A stretch of 64,000 nt of DNA from Paraplanobispora siamensis (lineage in GTDB: Bacteria > Actinomycetota > Actinomycetes > Streptosporangiales > Streptosporangiaceae): contig NZ_BOOJ01000030.1 in NCBI RefSeq assembly GCF_016863175.1, forward strand, positions 221,798 to 285,797, written 5' to 3'. This document shows positions 9,060 to 16,759 of the stretch, piece by piece (the first letter of the stretch is position 1; every line of letters starts with the position of its first letter). The position numbers and the translations under genes are program-made. The notes under the pieces are model-generated. The model saw only the letters and a program-made list of their open reading frames with translations. It ran no database searches and had not been told where the DNA came from.

Positions 9060-9293
9060 ATGACCGACGACACCAAACGCGCAATCCGCACCGCCCTGCA
9101 GACCGCCGTGGGCGTCTGCGTGGCGCTCCCGCTGATCGTGGACGCGACGGGCATCCCCGACGCGCTGCCCGGCGTGGCGACCGCCCTGGCCGTGGCCGGG
9201 GCCTTCGCCCGCGTGATGGCGATCCCCGCCGTCCAGTCCCTGCTGCCCCGCTGGCTGCGCACGGACGCGCCCCCCGCGGTGGCGGAGCGGTAG
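9060..9293 (+). CDS. Small hydrophobic protein, holin-like in appearance
   Basis: A 77-residue protein starting at the ATG at 9060 with CGAGGAGAA just upstream. After a charged N-terminus (MTDDTKRAIRTALQTAV) there are two hydrophobic segments, about residues 14-30 and 36-52, then IPAVQSLLPRWLR and a short polar tail. The same kind of protein occurs singly in many actinobacterial genomes and in actinophages, where it resembles small holins or accessory membrane proteins. No other phage gene is near, so I do not call it prophage. Function unknown. Confidence 0.65.
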   Translation: MTDDTKRAIRTALQTAVGVCVALPLIVDATGIPDALPGVATALAVAGAFARVMAIPAVQSLLPRWLRTDAPPAVAER

Positions 9294-9352
9294 GAACCCG
9301 TCACGATCACGGCGAAGAAGCCGGAGACAGGCGGGCACCGCAGACAGAGCGA

Positions 9353-9388
9353 AGGGCCTCCGGCCCGGTTTCCCGGATCGGAGGCCCT
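9353..9388 (-). terminator. Hairpin terminator after tRNA-Ser(CGA)
   Basis: Inverted repeat AGGGCCTCCG (9353-9362) pairs with 9379-9388. It lies five bases beyond the 3' end of the minus-strand tRNA, consistent with its terminator. Confidence 0.7.
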
Positions 9389-9392
9389 CCCA

Positions 9393-9482
9393 TGGCGGTG
9401 GTGGTGGGATTTGAACCCACGGATGAGTTGCCCCATCACACGCTTTCGAGGCGTGCGCCCTCGGCCACTAGGCGACACCACC
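9393..9482 (-). tRNA. tRNA-Ser (anticodon CGA)
   Basis: Read on the minus strand, the acceptor GGTGGTG (9482-9476) pairs with CACCACC (9403-9397). The anticodon stem-loop ACGCCTCGAAAGCGT carries CGA, there is a long class II variable arm (TGGGGCAACTCA region), and the T arm is GTGGGTTCAAATCCCAC. The discriminator is G (9396) and an encoded CCA occupies 9395-9393. It decodes UCG. Confidence 0.97.
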
Positions 9483-9506
9483 GCCGAGCAGCTTACCGGA
9501 TAACCG

Positions 9507-9989
9507 CTATTGCTCGCGCGATCGGCGGAGCGCGAAGAAGTCCGTCAGCGCCTCGGCGCACTCGTCCGCCAGCACGCCCATGACGACCTCGGGACGGTGG
9601 TTGAGCCTGCGGTCCCTGACGACGTCCCAGAGCGAGCCCGCGGCGCCGCCCTTGGCGTCCACGGCGCCGTAGACGATCCTGTCGACCCGGGCCAGCACCG
9701 CCGCCCCGGCGCACATGGTGCAGGGCTCCAGCGTGACCACCAGGGTGCAGCCGCCCAGCCGCCACCCGCCCCGCTCGCGCGCCGCCGTACGCAGGGCCAG
9801 CACCTCGGCGTGGGCGGTCGGGTCGTGCAGGGACTCGCGGTCGTTGCCCGCCTGGGAGAGCACCGCCCCGCCGGGCCCCAAAACGACCGCGCCGACCGGC
9901 ACCTCCCCCCGCTCGCCGGCCTGTACGGCCTGCGCCAGGGCGAGCCGCATCGCGGGGACGTAGGAGGCCGGGGACCCCTGGTCGGTCAA
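9507..9989 (-). CDS. tadA: tRNA adenosine(34) deaminase TadA
   Basis: A 160-residue zinc-dependent deaminase that converts A34 to inosine in tRNA-Arg(ACG). The catalytic HAE motif (60-62) and the zinc-binding PCTMC (PCxxC, 89-93) are present. So are the N-terminal substrate-contact motif GEVPVGAVV and the GND motif (48-50). The start at 9989 gives a normal length; an internal GTG (codon 11) is a possible alternative. Two genes for tRNA-deaminase-associated proteins lie directly upstream on the same strand, so the three are probably one operon. Confidence 0.95.
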   Translation of the reverse strand: MTDQGSPASYVPAMRLALAQAVQAGERGEVPVGAVVLGPGGAVLSQAGNDRESLHDPTAHAEVLALRTAARERGGWRLGGCTLVVTLEPCTMCAGAAVLARVDRIVYGAVDAKGGAAGSLWDVVRDRRLNHRPEVVMGVLADECAEALTDFFALRRSREQ

Positions 9990-10029
9990 CGTCCGTCAGC
10001 TCCCGGTGGTGCCGTCGCCGGCGCGCCCG

Positions 10030-10521
10030 TCAGCGCAGCCGGTCGAGCTCGTCGGCGAAGCCCAGCCGCTCGGCGATGACGGAGAGCGTGTCCGCGGGGA
10101 GCGCGCCCTCCTCCATGCTGAGCTCGATGAGCTCCTCGGGGGTCACACCCAGATCGTTCAGGAGCTCGAAGTCGCCTGCGGGCCGTACGCCCATCTCGGG
10201 TGTGTCGGTGTCGGGCGCGACCCCCGCCAGCTCGCTGAAGAGCGCGCCCAGATCGTCGGTGTGCCCCGCCTGGGCGTCGGACAGGAACGCGCGCGGCTCC
10301 TCCTCGTCCTGGTAGCGGACGATCGCGAACCACTCGTCCTCCACCTCGACGCACAGCAGGGTCAGTTCGTCACCGTCGAGAGCGAGGTGCTCCTGCACCG
10401 CGTCTCCGAGGTCGTCGACCAGCTCGACGTCGCCGAGATCGACCTCCGCACCGTTCCAACCCTTGGCGGTGCGGACGAAAGCAGCCGAGAAAACACTGTT
10501 GCCGGAGCGTCTGGAGGGCAT
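10030..10521 (-). CDS. tRNA adenosine deaminase-associated protein, copy 1
   Basis: A 163-residue acidic protein of the family found beside tadA in actinobacteria. The ATG at 10521 is preceded by GGGGAG at a seven-base spacing; the ORF could run to 10542 but the ribosome-binding site decides for 10521. Features include VEVEDEWFAIVRYQDEEEPRAFLSD in the middle and a C-terminal ALPADTLSVIAERLGFADELD motif that also occurs in the neighbouring gene. Its biochemical role is not established; co-occurrence with TadA suggests a partner or regulator. It lies 40 bp upstream of tadA. Confidence 0.85.
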   Translation of the reverse strand: MPSRRSGNSVFSAAFVRTAKGWNGAEVDLGDVELVDDLGDAVQEHLALDGDELTLLCVEVEDEWFAIVRYQDEEEPRAFLSDAQAGHTDDLGALFSELAGVAPDTDTPEMGVRPAGDFELLNDLGVTPEELIELSMEEGALPADTLSVIAERLGFADELDRLR

Positions 10522-10538
10522 GACCGATCTCCCCGAGA

Positions 10539-11048
10539 TCAACCGAACACGGAGTCGATGGCGCGTTCGAACGGCTCGGAGAATCCGAGCCGCGCGGCGA
10601 TGCTGGACAGCACATCCTCGGGAAGAAGGTCGATGTCTCCGGACAGGACGCCCAGCTCCATCTCGTCGAGCCCCAGGTCGGCGAAGATCGACAGGTCTCC
10701 CGCGGGGAGCGCCGTCTCCTCGTCCTGCAGGATCGCCTCGAGTTCGTCCTCGTCCGGCACCGGCACGTCGAGGTATTCGAGCACCTGCCGGGCGAGCGGG
10801 AAGTCCCAGGACGCGGCGATGTCTGAGAGGAAGACCTCCACCGTCTCGCCGAACACCCGTAGCGCCACGAAGAACTCATCCCCCACGGCGACCAGCCCAA
10901 TCGCGCCGCTCATGCTGGGTTGCTGGCGCAGGGCGTGGATCAGGCCGTGGAGATCGGTCGTGAGCGCGACCGGAAGCATCTCCGCTTCCCAGCTGTCGTC
11001 TTCGCGATAGACCACGATGGCGAAGTCGAGTGCATCTTCGTCTGTCAT
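10539..11048 (-). CDS. tRNA adenosine deaminase-associated protein, copy 2
   Basis: A 169-residue acidic protein related to the next gene downstream: both have an IVVY/IVRY strand, an EVFLSD/AFLSD strand and the closing motif of a D-L-L-P-E-D or A-L-P-A-D turn followed by SIAARLGFSEPFERA or SVIAERLGFADELDRL. They are diverged tandem paralogues. I place the start at the ATG at 11048, since GGTGGGG precedes it by six bases; ATG 11054 and GTG 11060 are alternatives. The gap to copy 1 is 17 bp. The gene heads the likely three-gene tadA operon and is divergent from upp. Confidence 0.8.
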   Translation of the reverse strand: MTDEDALDFAIVVYREDDSWEAEMLPVALTTDLHGLIHALRQQPSMSGAIGLVAVGDEFFVALRVFGETVEVFLSDIAASWDFPLARQVLEYLDVPVPDEDELEAILQDEETALPAGDLSIFADLGLDEMELGVLSGDIDLLPEDVLSSIAARLGFSEPFERAIDSVFG

Positions 11049-11207
11049 CGTCATCCCCACCGAGCGGCCTGTATGGAGGTCAATGCTTTCAGACGCGCGG
11101 CATACCCGTATGCCTCTCCGGCCAAATTGTGATCAAATCCGCCCTCGCGCGTGTCGGGCCCGATCCGCTGTCCTGGTCACGCGCGGTCCGGGATACCGTT
11201 GACGGCC

Positions 11208-11846
11208 ATGGAGACCCTGGTCGTTGACCACCCGCTTGTAGCCCACAAGCTGACCGTCCTGCGGGACGCGAACACCGACTCGCCGACCTTCCGGCGGCTG
11301 GCCGACGAGCTCGTGACGCTGCTCGCCTACGAGGCCACCCGGCAGGTCCGGGTCAGCGAGGTGACGGTGCAGACCCCCGTCGCCCCGGCCCGGGGCGTAC
11401 GGCTGGCGCACCCGCATCCCCTGGTCGTCCCGATCCTGCGCGCCGGCCTCGGCATGCTCGACGGGATGACCCGGCTGCTGCCGACCGCGGAGGTCGGCTT
11501 CCTCGGGATGATCCGCAACGAGTCGACCCTCCAGGCCGAGACCTACGCCACCCGGCTCCCCGACGACCTGTCCGGGCGCCAGGTATACGTGGTCGACCCG
11601 ATGCTGGCCACCGGCGGCACGCTGGCCGCGGCCATCGAGTTCCTCTTCCAGCGCGGCGCCGACGACGTGACCGCGCTGTGCCTGCTGGCCGCGCCCGAGG
11701 GCATCGCCTACCTGGACAAGGCGTTCGCCGGCAGCGGGAGGCCGATCCGCCTGGTGACGGCCGCCCTGGACGAGCGGCTCAACGAGCACGGCTACATCGT
11801 CCCGGGCCTCGGGGACGCCGGAGACCGTCTCTACGGCGTCGTCTGA
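11208..11846 (+). CDS. upp: Uracil phosphoribosyltransferase
   Basis: This enzyme makes UMP from uracil and PRPP (pyrimidine salvage, cytosolic). The length is 212 residues, as usual. The PRPP-binding loop [16 protein letters not shown] (about 128-143) and the C-terminal uracil-binding motif [15 protein letters not shown] are intact, and [12 protein letters not shown] is also characteristic. The start is the ATG at 11208; no strong Shine-Dalgarno sequence precedes it, and a TACCGT element a few bases upstream suggests a very short leader (inference). It is divergent from the tadA operon and monocistronic. Confidence 0.97.
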   Translation: METLVVDHPLVAHKLTVLRDANTDSPTFRRLADELVTLLAYEATRQVRVSEVTVQTPVAPARGVRLAHPHPLVVPILRAGLGMLDGMTRLLPTAEVGFLGMIRNESTLQAETYATRLPDDLSGRQVYVVDPMLATGGTLAAAIEFLFQRGADDVTALCLLAAPEGIAYLDKAFAGSGRPIRLVTAALDERLNEHGYIVPGLGDAGDRLYGVV

Positions 11847-11866
11847 GCCCGCACAGCCGACACGTC

Positions 11867-11906
11867 CGGACAACCTCTGCGGCGCCCGGACAGCCTCCGC
11901 GGCGCC
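11867..11906 (+). repeat. Two tandem 20-bp GC-rich repeats after upp
   Basis: Units at 11867-11886 and 11887-11906 match except at two positions (core CGGACA..CT..GCGGCGCC). A further hairpin, GCCGCCGG (11927-11934) with 11940-11947, follows and may terminate upp transcription, although it has no U-tract. Confidence 0.5.
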
Positions 11907-12092
11907 GCCCCTGACAGCGCGGCCGGGCCGCCGGAAACCCCGGCGGCGTCCCGCCTCGCCGCTTTCCGCCCGTCGTTGGGGCGTTTCCTCCCCTCTATCG
12001 TTACAATCTGTCGTTGTATGGGTACGAAGAGTGCCGAAGCATCTCTTGCGCTCCATCGTGCCGAACGGCCGTGGGCGCACGTCGGGGGAACA

Positions 12093-12323
12093 GTGAGCGA
12101 GCGAAACAACCCGGTGCCGGAGCCGGATCCCTACGCGGAGGTCAGTGCCACGCTGCGGGAGGAGTTCTCCGCGATCCACCCGGCCGCCACGGTGACCCGC
12201 TGCATCGACGCGGCGCACTACGGCGCCCTGGAGATCACCGGGTACGCCCATCCCGGGCTCGTCGAACGCATCGCCCGCAAACACCTCGAGGTCCTCGCGC
12301 TGGTCGTCAGCGGACACGAGTGA
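12093..12323 (+). CDS. Small conserved protein of unknown function
   Basis: A 76-residue soluble protein from the GTG at 12093, preceded by GGGGGAA. The open frame extends upstream to 11976, but that part lacks a ribosome-binding site. The sequence VSATLREEFSAIHPAATVTR, then CIDAAHYGALEI and VERIARKHLEVLALV, suggests a compact helical protein, perhaps the short three-helix family seen in actinobacteria. No catalytic motif is apparent. It is separated by 126 bp from the next small gene. Confidence 0.55.
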   Translation: MSERNNPVPEPDPYAEVSATLREEFSAIHPAATVTRCIDAAHYGALEITGYAHPGLVERIARKHLEVLALVVSGHE

Positions 12324-12449
12324 CCGGAACCGCCGGCCCCGCGGGCTTCGCACGGACGAAGACCGGATGGGTCGACACGCTTTACCCCGCCGGGGGCGTG
12401 GGTAATGTATACGTCGGGTGCAGTGGGTGAGTGGTGGCAGGAGGCCGCA

Positions 12450-12608
12450 GTGCAGGTCAAAACGATTATGAAGTACAGCGCCATAGGTTTCGCCGCGTTC
12501 TTCCTGTTCAAAAGACCGGATGACGCGGCAGGAGCGGTGAAGGGCGCTCTCGACTCCGTGTTCGACGCGGCCGACTCCCTGGCCCAGTTCGTCTCCCATC
12601 TGTCATGA
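12450..12608 (+). CDS. Small single-pass membrane protein
   Basis: A 52-residue protein starting at the GTG at 12450, supported by a perfect AGGAGG five bases upstream. It has a short hydrophobic segment (YSAIGFAAFFLF) followed by KRPDDAAGAVKGALDSVFDAADSLAQFVSHL, an amphipathic helix. Its TGA overlaps the ATG of the PH-domain gene, so the two are translationally coupled and probably act together at the membrane. Function unknown. Confidence 0.7.
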   Translation: MQVKTIMKYSAIGFAAFFLFKRPDDAAGAVKGALDSVFDAADSLAQFVSHLS

Positions 12609-13135
12609 GACTAGTGACCCACGGGGATTCAGCCCCCTCGTCGGTCAACCGCTACCTGCTCCCCCACGAACACCAGGTCATCATGGTGCGGCGTCACCCG
12701 GCCGTACTGCTCCGTCCCGTCGCCGAGGTCTTCGGCGGCCTCATCATCGCCGGCCTGCTCAGCACCTGGCTCAGCAAGCAGAGCGTCGACGGCGGCATCG
12801 TCATCGTCTGGTGGGCCTGGCTCCTGCTGCTCATCCGCTTCGTGTGGAAGGTGGCGGAGTGGTCGGTCGACTATTTCGTGGTGACCTCCAAGCGCATGCT
12901 GCTCACCACGGGCCTCATCACGCGCAAGGTCGCGATGATGCCGCTCACCAAGGTCACCGACATGAGCTTCCAGCGGTCCCTGCTGGGCCGAATGCTGGGA
13001 TACGGAGAGTTCATCCTGGAATCGGCCGGTCAGGATCAGGCATTGTCGACCGTCCCCTACATCCCGTATCCCGAGACGCTCTACCTCGAGGTCTGCCAGA
13101 TGCTATTCCCCAGCACTGACCCGTCGGATGATTAA
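12605..13135 (+). CDS. PH domain-containing membrane protein (YdbS/bPH2 type)
   Basis: A 176-residue protein with two adjacent transmembrane segments (about residues 37-75, LLRPVAEVFGGLIIAGLL and IVWWAWLLLLIRFVW) and a bacterial PH (bPH2) domain behind them. The domain contains DYFVVTSKRMLLTTGLITRK, then the MPLTKVTDMSFQRSLLGRMLGYG element typical of the family. Such proteins are cytoplasmic-membrane proteins of mostly unknown role. The start codon overlaps the stop of the preceding small membrane protein. Confidence 0.88.
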   Translation: MRLVTHGDSAPSSVNRYLLPHEHQVIMVRRHPAVLLRPVAEVFGGLIIAGLLSTWLSKQSVDGGIVIVWWAWLLLLIRFVWKVAEWSVDYFVVTSKRMLLTTGLITRKVAMMPLTKVTDMSFQRSLLGRMLGYGEFILESAGQDQALSTVPYIPYPETLYLEVCQMLFPSTDPSDD

Positions 13136-13267
13136 TGTCCCCATGACCGCTATGGCATAGGGAAGGGAGAGAGTCCGGCCTGGGATTCTTCTCTCGGGGT
13201 TACCCTATTCGACTTCTTCATGCAATCATGGCGGAGACATTGACCATCCCCCGCCCTGAGAGATCAG

Positions 13268-14626
13268 ATGCCGAGTCAGGGAACCATCGGTGACCGTGTC
13301 CGCGGGTTGCGGCTGAGCAGGCGCATGTCACAGGCGCAGCTCGCCGGGCCAGACCTTTCCGACAGTTATGTCTCGCTCATCGAGTCGGGCAAGCGCACGC
13401 CCACCCCCGTGGTCGCGCGCCTCCTCGCCGAGCGCCTGGGCTGCACCACCGAGTTCCTTCTGCACGGCATCGAGCCGCGGCAGCGCATCGACACCGAGCT
13501 CGGCCTGCGTCACGCGGAGCTGGAGCTGCACCACGGCGACCCCGCCGTGGCGGCCGAGCGCTTCAACGAGATCGTCAAGGTGGCGGGCGAGGAGAACGCC
13601 ATCCTCGCCGCCCACGCCCGGCTCGGACGGGCCCGCGCGCTGGAGGCCCAGGGCAGGATCGCCGCCGCGGTCGAGTCCTTCGAGAGGCTCCGCCGGGAGG
13701 CCGCCGCCCATCCGGAGCGCCTGGCCGACCTGCCCCTGACGGTCGCCCTGAGCCGCTGCTACCGCTACGGCGGAGACATCCTGCGCGCCCGCGACCTGGC
13801 GCTGGAGGCCCTGGCCCAGGTCGACCGGCTCTCTCTGGTGCAGGGCGGCATCGCCGTCGACCTGGCCGCCTGCCTGCTGGAGACCGAGGCCCCGCACGGC
13901 CGGCGCTCCCCGGGCCTGGCCTACGTCCGGCAGGTCATCCTGGCCAACGGCGTGCCCTCGGTGGCCGACCAGGACGAGCAGGTCCACGCCCTGTGGCAGG
14001 CGAGCATCACCGCCGCCGACGGCGAGGACTCGGCGTTGGCCGTCCGCCTGGCCGACGACGCGATCGCCACCGGCCACCAGGCCCGGATGGCCGTCAAGCT
14101 GGCCCACATCGCGACGGAGTGGGCGCGTCTGGCCTGCTCCTTCGACGACGAGCCGATCGAGGAGGCCCGGCGGCTGGCGACCACCGCCGGCGAGGTCTTC
14201 GCCTCCTTCTCGCGCCACGTCCACGACCACGCCAAGAGCCTGATCGTGCTCGCGACCGTGGAGCTGAAGAGCGGCGACCTGGACGCCTCCGAGCGCCTGG
14301 CCTCCACGGTCCTCGACCTGCTGGGCAGCCGCTCCGGCGCCACCGGCGCCACCGCGCGGCTGATGCTCGCCGAGGTCGCGCTGGCGCGCGGCGAGAAGAA
14401 CGTCCTGTCCCTCCTGAACGGCGCCCGGGAGCTGCTGGCCGACCCGCAGCCCACCTTCCCCGGCTTCAACCGCGACGCCGCGCGGGTGTGGCGCCGCCTC
14501 GGAGACCTCTACGGCAGGGCCCGGGCCACCGAAGAGCAGATGAGCGCGTATCGTAAGGCGTTGGAAACCGTCGGAGTGCGCGACGCCCTCGTGGGCATGA
14601 CGGTCGATCCCGCGCTGGCCCGATAG
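13268..14626 (+). CDS. XRE-family regulator with TPR-like C-terminal domain
   Basis: A 452-residue protein. Residues about 8-62 form a Cro/C1-type helix-turn-helix (IGDRVRGLRLSRRMSQAQLA, then SDSYVSLIESGKRTPTPVVA). The remaining ~390 residues are helical and alanine-rich with repeated AARARLGRAR/ALEAQG-type helices, consistent with tetratricopeptide repeats. The architecture resembles Gram-positive peptide- or ligand-responsive regulators. No partner peptide gene is adjacent, so the signal is unknown. The ATG at 13268 follows GAGAGATCAG. The 132-bp upstream gap shows no clear operator. Confidence 0.85.
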   Translation: MPSQGTIGDRVRGLRLSRRMSQAQLAGPDLSDSYVSLIESGKRTPTPVVARLLAERLGCTTEFLLHGIEPRQRIDTELGLRHAELELHHGDPAVAAERFNEIVKVAGEENAILAAHARLGRARALEAQGRIAAAVESFERLRREAAAHPERLADLPLTVALSRCYRYGGDILRARDLALEALAQVDRLSLVQGGIAVDLAACLLETEAPHGRRSPGLAYVRQVILANGVPSVADQDEQVHALWQASITAADGEDSALAVRLADDAIATGHQARMAVKLAHIATEWARLACSFDDEPIEEARRLATTAGEVFASFSRHVHDHAKSLIVLATVELKSGDLDASERLASTVLDLLGSRSGATGATARLMLAEVALARGEKNVLSLLNGARELLADPQPTFPGFNRDAARVWRRLGDLYGRARATEEQMSAYRKALETVGVRDALVGMTVDPALAR

Positions 14627-14713
14627 GACCGGCACGGTTAGACCTTCCTTGCTCCTGGAGCTGCGGATTTGGTTTTATGCCTCTGGAATAATTAGGGTCT
14701 ATCAGTCATTGAC

Positions 14714-14724
14714 TCATAGGATGA
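14714..14724. promoter_or_regulatory. Putative operator of the FadR-type regulator
   Basis: A short palindrome, TCAT-AGG-ATGA, lies 25 bp upstream of the GntR start codon in an AT-rich stretch of otherwise GC-rich DNA. FadR-subfamily proteins commonly bind such imperfect palindromes and repress themselves. The assignment is inference. Confidence 0.4.
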
Positions 14725-14749
14725 TTGGTTCCCCCAGAGGAGGCGGACT

Positions 14750-15439
14750 GTGAGTCTGCGTACGGCGCAGCGAGCGTCCCTCGTCGACCAGGTGATCGAT
14801 CAGCTCAAAGAGCAGATCACTTCGAACTCCTGGAAGATGAACGCCAAGATCCCCACCGAGACGGTGCTTGCCGAGCAGCTGGGGGTCGGACGCAACACCG
14901 TCCGCGAGGCCGTACGGGCCCTCACCCACGCGGGTCTGCTGGAGTGCCGCCAGGGCGACGGGACCTATGTCCGCGCCACGAGCGAGCTGTCGGGGGCCAT
15001 GCAGCGGCGGCTGCGCACCGCCGAGCAGCTGGAGATCCTGGAGGTACGGCGGGCGCTGGAGGTCGAGGCCGCGCGGCTGGCCGCCACCCGGCGCACCGAC
15101 GACGACATCGCCCGCATCGAGGGCGCCCTGGCCGCCCGAGAGCAGGCCTGGGAGCTCGGCGAGCCCGGCACCTTCGTCGAGGCCGACCTCGCCTTCCACA
15201 TGGCGGTCGTGCACGCGACCCACAACCGGGTCCTGATCGATCTCTACGAGGACTTCTCGACCGCCCTGCGCGCCAGCATCACCGCCGCCGGCACCTCGCT
15301 CAACAGCAGCTACATCCCGCACGACGCGATCGCCCGCGCCATCGCCGCCGGTGACGCGAGCGCCGCCGAGCGCGCCGGCCACGCGTGCATGGAGCACATC
15401 CTGATCGCCCTGACCGACGCGCAGGACCTGCCCTCCTGA
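14750..15439 (+). CDS. GntR family transcriptional regulator, FadR subfamily
   Basis: A 229-residue regulator starting at the GTG at 14750, with GAGGAGG seven bases upstream. A winged helix-turn-helix occupies residues about 10-75 (QVIDQLKEQI, then IPTETVLAEQLGVGRNTVREAVRALTHAGL). An FCD ligand-binding domain follows at about 95-220, with FVEADLAFHMAVVHATHNRVL carrying the Asp and His residues that usually hold a metal. Ligands in this family are typically organic acids, but none can be assigned. The gene is convergent with the dnaN-like gene and has no obvious metabolic neighbour. Confidence 0.92.
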   Translation: MSLRTAQRASLVDQVIDQLKEQITSNSWKMNAKIPTETVLAEQLGVGRNTVREAVRALTHAGLLECRQGDGTYVRATSELSGAMQRRLRTAEQLEILEVRRALEVEAARLAATRRTDDDIARIEGALAAREQAWELGEPGTFVEADLAFHMAVVHATHNRVLIDLYEDFSTALRASITAAGTSLNSSYIPHDAIARAIAAGDASAAERAGHACMEHILIALTDAQDLPS

Positions 15440-15475
15440 CGCCGCGCGCCGGCCCCTCCCCGCGTCCCGCCCGCC

Positions 15476-16573
15476 TCAGGTCAGGCGCAGCGACATCACG
15501 AGATAGCGGAAGGCGGGGTCGGCGTCGCCGGGGACCTCGGCGATGAGGGCCGGGCGGGTGGAGGACTCCATGTTGAGGCGGACCAGCTCGGTCTGCACCC
15601 CCGCCAGGCCGTCCAGCAGGAACTGGGCCTGGAAGGCGATCTCGATGTCGTCGCCGGTCAGATGGGCGGCGACGGTCTCGGTGCCGCGGCCGATGTCGCC
15701 CCCGCCCGCCTGGAGGACCACCCTGCCCTGGGTGAACGACAGGCGGATCGCGGTGTTGCTCCCGGCGACCAGCGCCACCCGCTTGATCGCCTCGATGAAC
15801 GGGGCCGTCTGCAGGTCGGCCCGGATGGACCAGTCGCCGGACAGCCGCGAGCGGTAGTCGATGAACTGCTCGTCGAGCAGGCGGACCGTGGTGCTCCTGC
15901 CGACGCTCTCGAAACCGGCGATGCCCTCGCCCAGCGCCATCGACACCTCGCCGCCGCGCAGCGACCGGGCCACCTCGACCAGCACCCGGGCCGGGACCAT
16001 GGCCGCGGCCGTGACGTCGGGCTGCGCGGGACGCCACTCGAAGTCGCGGGAGGCGATGCGGTAACGGTCGGTCGCCGCCATGGTCACGCGGTCGCCGGAG
16101 ACGTCCATCCTGACGGCGGTCAGCATGGGCAGCGCCTCGTCGCGGCTGGCCGCCGGGGCGACCTGGCCGACCGCCGCGGCGAAGACCCCGCCGCCGACCG
16201 CGCCGATCACGGGCGGCATCTCGGGCAGCGTCGGGAAGTCCTCGACCGGCATGGTCAGCAGGCCGAACTCGGCGCTTCCGCAGGTCAGAACCGCCTCGGC
16301 TCCGGTCGTGACGACCTCCACCGGCTCGTCGGGCAGGCTCCGCGTGATCTCCGCGAGGATCCGGCCCGGGATCAGCACCCGTCCGGGCTCCTCCACGTCG
16401 GCCTCCACGGACGCGCGGGCGGAGACGTCGTAGTCGAAGGCCGACAGCACGAGATCCTCGCCCGCTTCCAGGAGCAGGCCGGAGAGCACCGGGACGGTCG
16501 GACGGCTCGGCAGCACACGAGCGGACCAGGCCACGGCCTCGGCCAGGACATCGCGGTTGACCCGGAACTTCAC
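15476..16573 (-). CDS. DNA polymerase III beta subunit paralogue (sliding clamp)
   Basis: A 365-residue protein with the full three-domain beta-clamp layout: [30 protein letters not shown] at the start, the second-domain segment [27 protein letters not shown], and the C-terminal motif closing in [11 protein letters not shown] (usually YLVMPMR/L). The GTG at 16573 has AGAAGGG upstream; a longer reading to 16636 lacks support. True dnaN in actinobacteria lies between dnaA and recF. This copy stands alone between a GntR regulator and a chemoreceptor, so I read it as an additional clamp. It could support alternative polymerases or merely be redundant; length and fold signatures show no decay. Confidence 0.88.
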   Translation of the reverse strand: MKFRVNRDVLAEAVAWSARVLPSRPTVPVLSGLLLEAGEDLVLSAFDYDVSARASVEADVEEPGRVLIPGRILAEITRSLPDEPVEVVTTGAEAVLTCGSAEFGLLTMPVEDFPTLPEMPPVIGAVGGGVFAAAVGQVAPAASRDEALPMLTAVRMDVSGDRVTMAATDRYRIASRDFEWRPAQPDVTAAAMVPARVLVEVARSLRGGEVSMALGEGIAGFESVGRSTTVRLLDEQFIDYRSRLSGDWSIRADLQTAPFIEAIKRVALVAGSNTAIRLSFTQGRVVLQAGGGDIGRGTETVAAHLTGDDIEIAFQAQFLLDGLAGVQTELVRLNMESSTRPALIAEVPGDADPAFRYLVMSLRLT

Positions 16574-16759
16574 CTGAGATCCCTTCTGGAGGAGGAAGCC
16601 GCATTCCACCAGAACCGTAACCGGTGGCACCGACATAAGGCTCGTGCGCGCCCCTCACGGACAGATCGCCCGGCCGCCGGGAAAATATCACCTCTCCGCA
16701 TCCCTCAACTCCGCGGCGATCCCGCCGATGTTTCGACGGTGAACCCAGGGATGAACACC

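Noticed and set aside
9060..9293. Prophage holin
   Set aside because: The protein is holin-sized, but there is no phage gene nearby and similar single genes occur in many actinobacteria.
15662..16759. Upstream part of the chemoreceptor open frame
   Set aside because: It reads antisense through the dnaN-like gene; the receptor begins at 16760 (or 16751), where its membrane segment starts.
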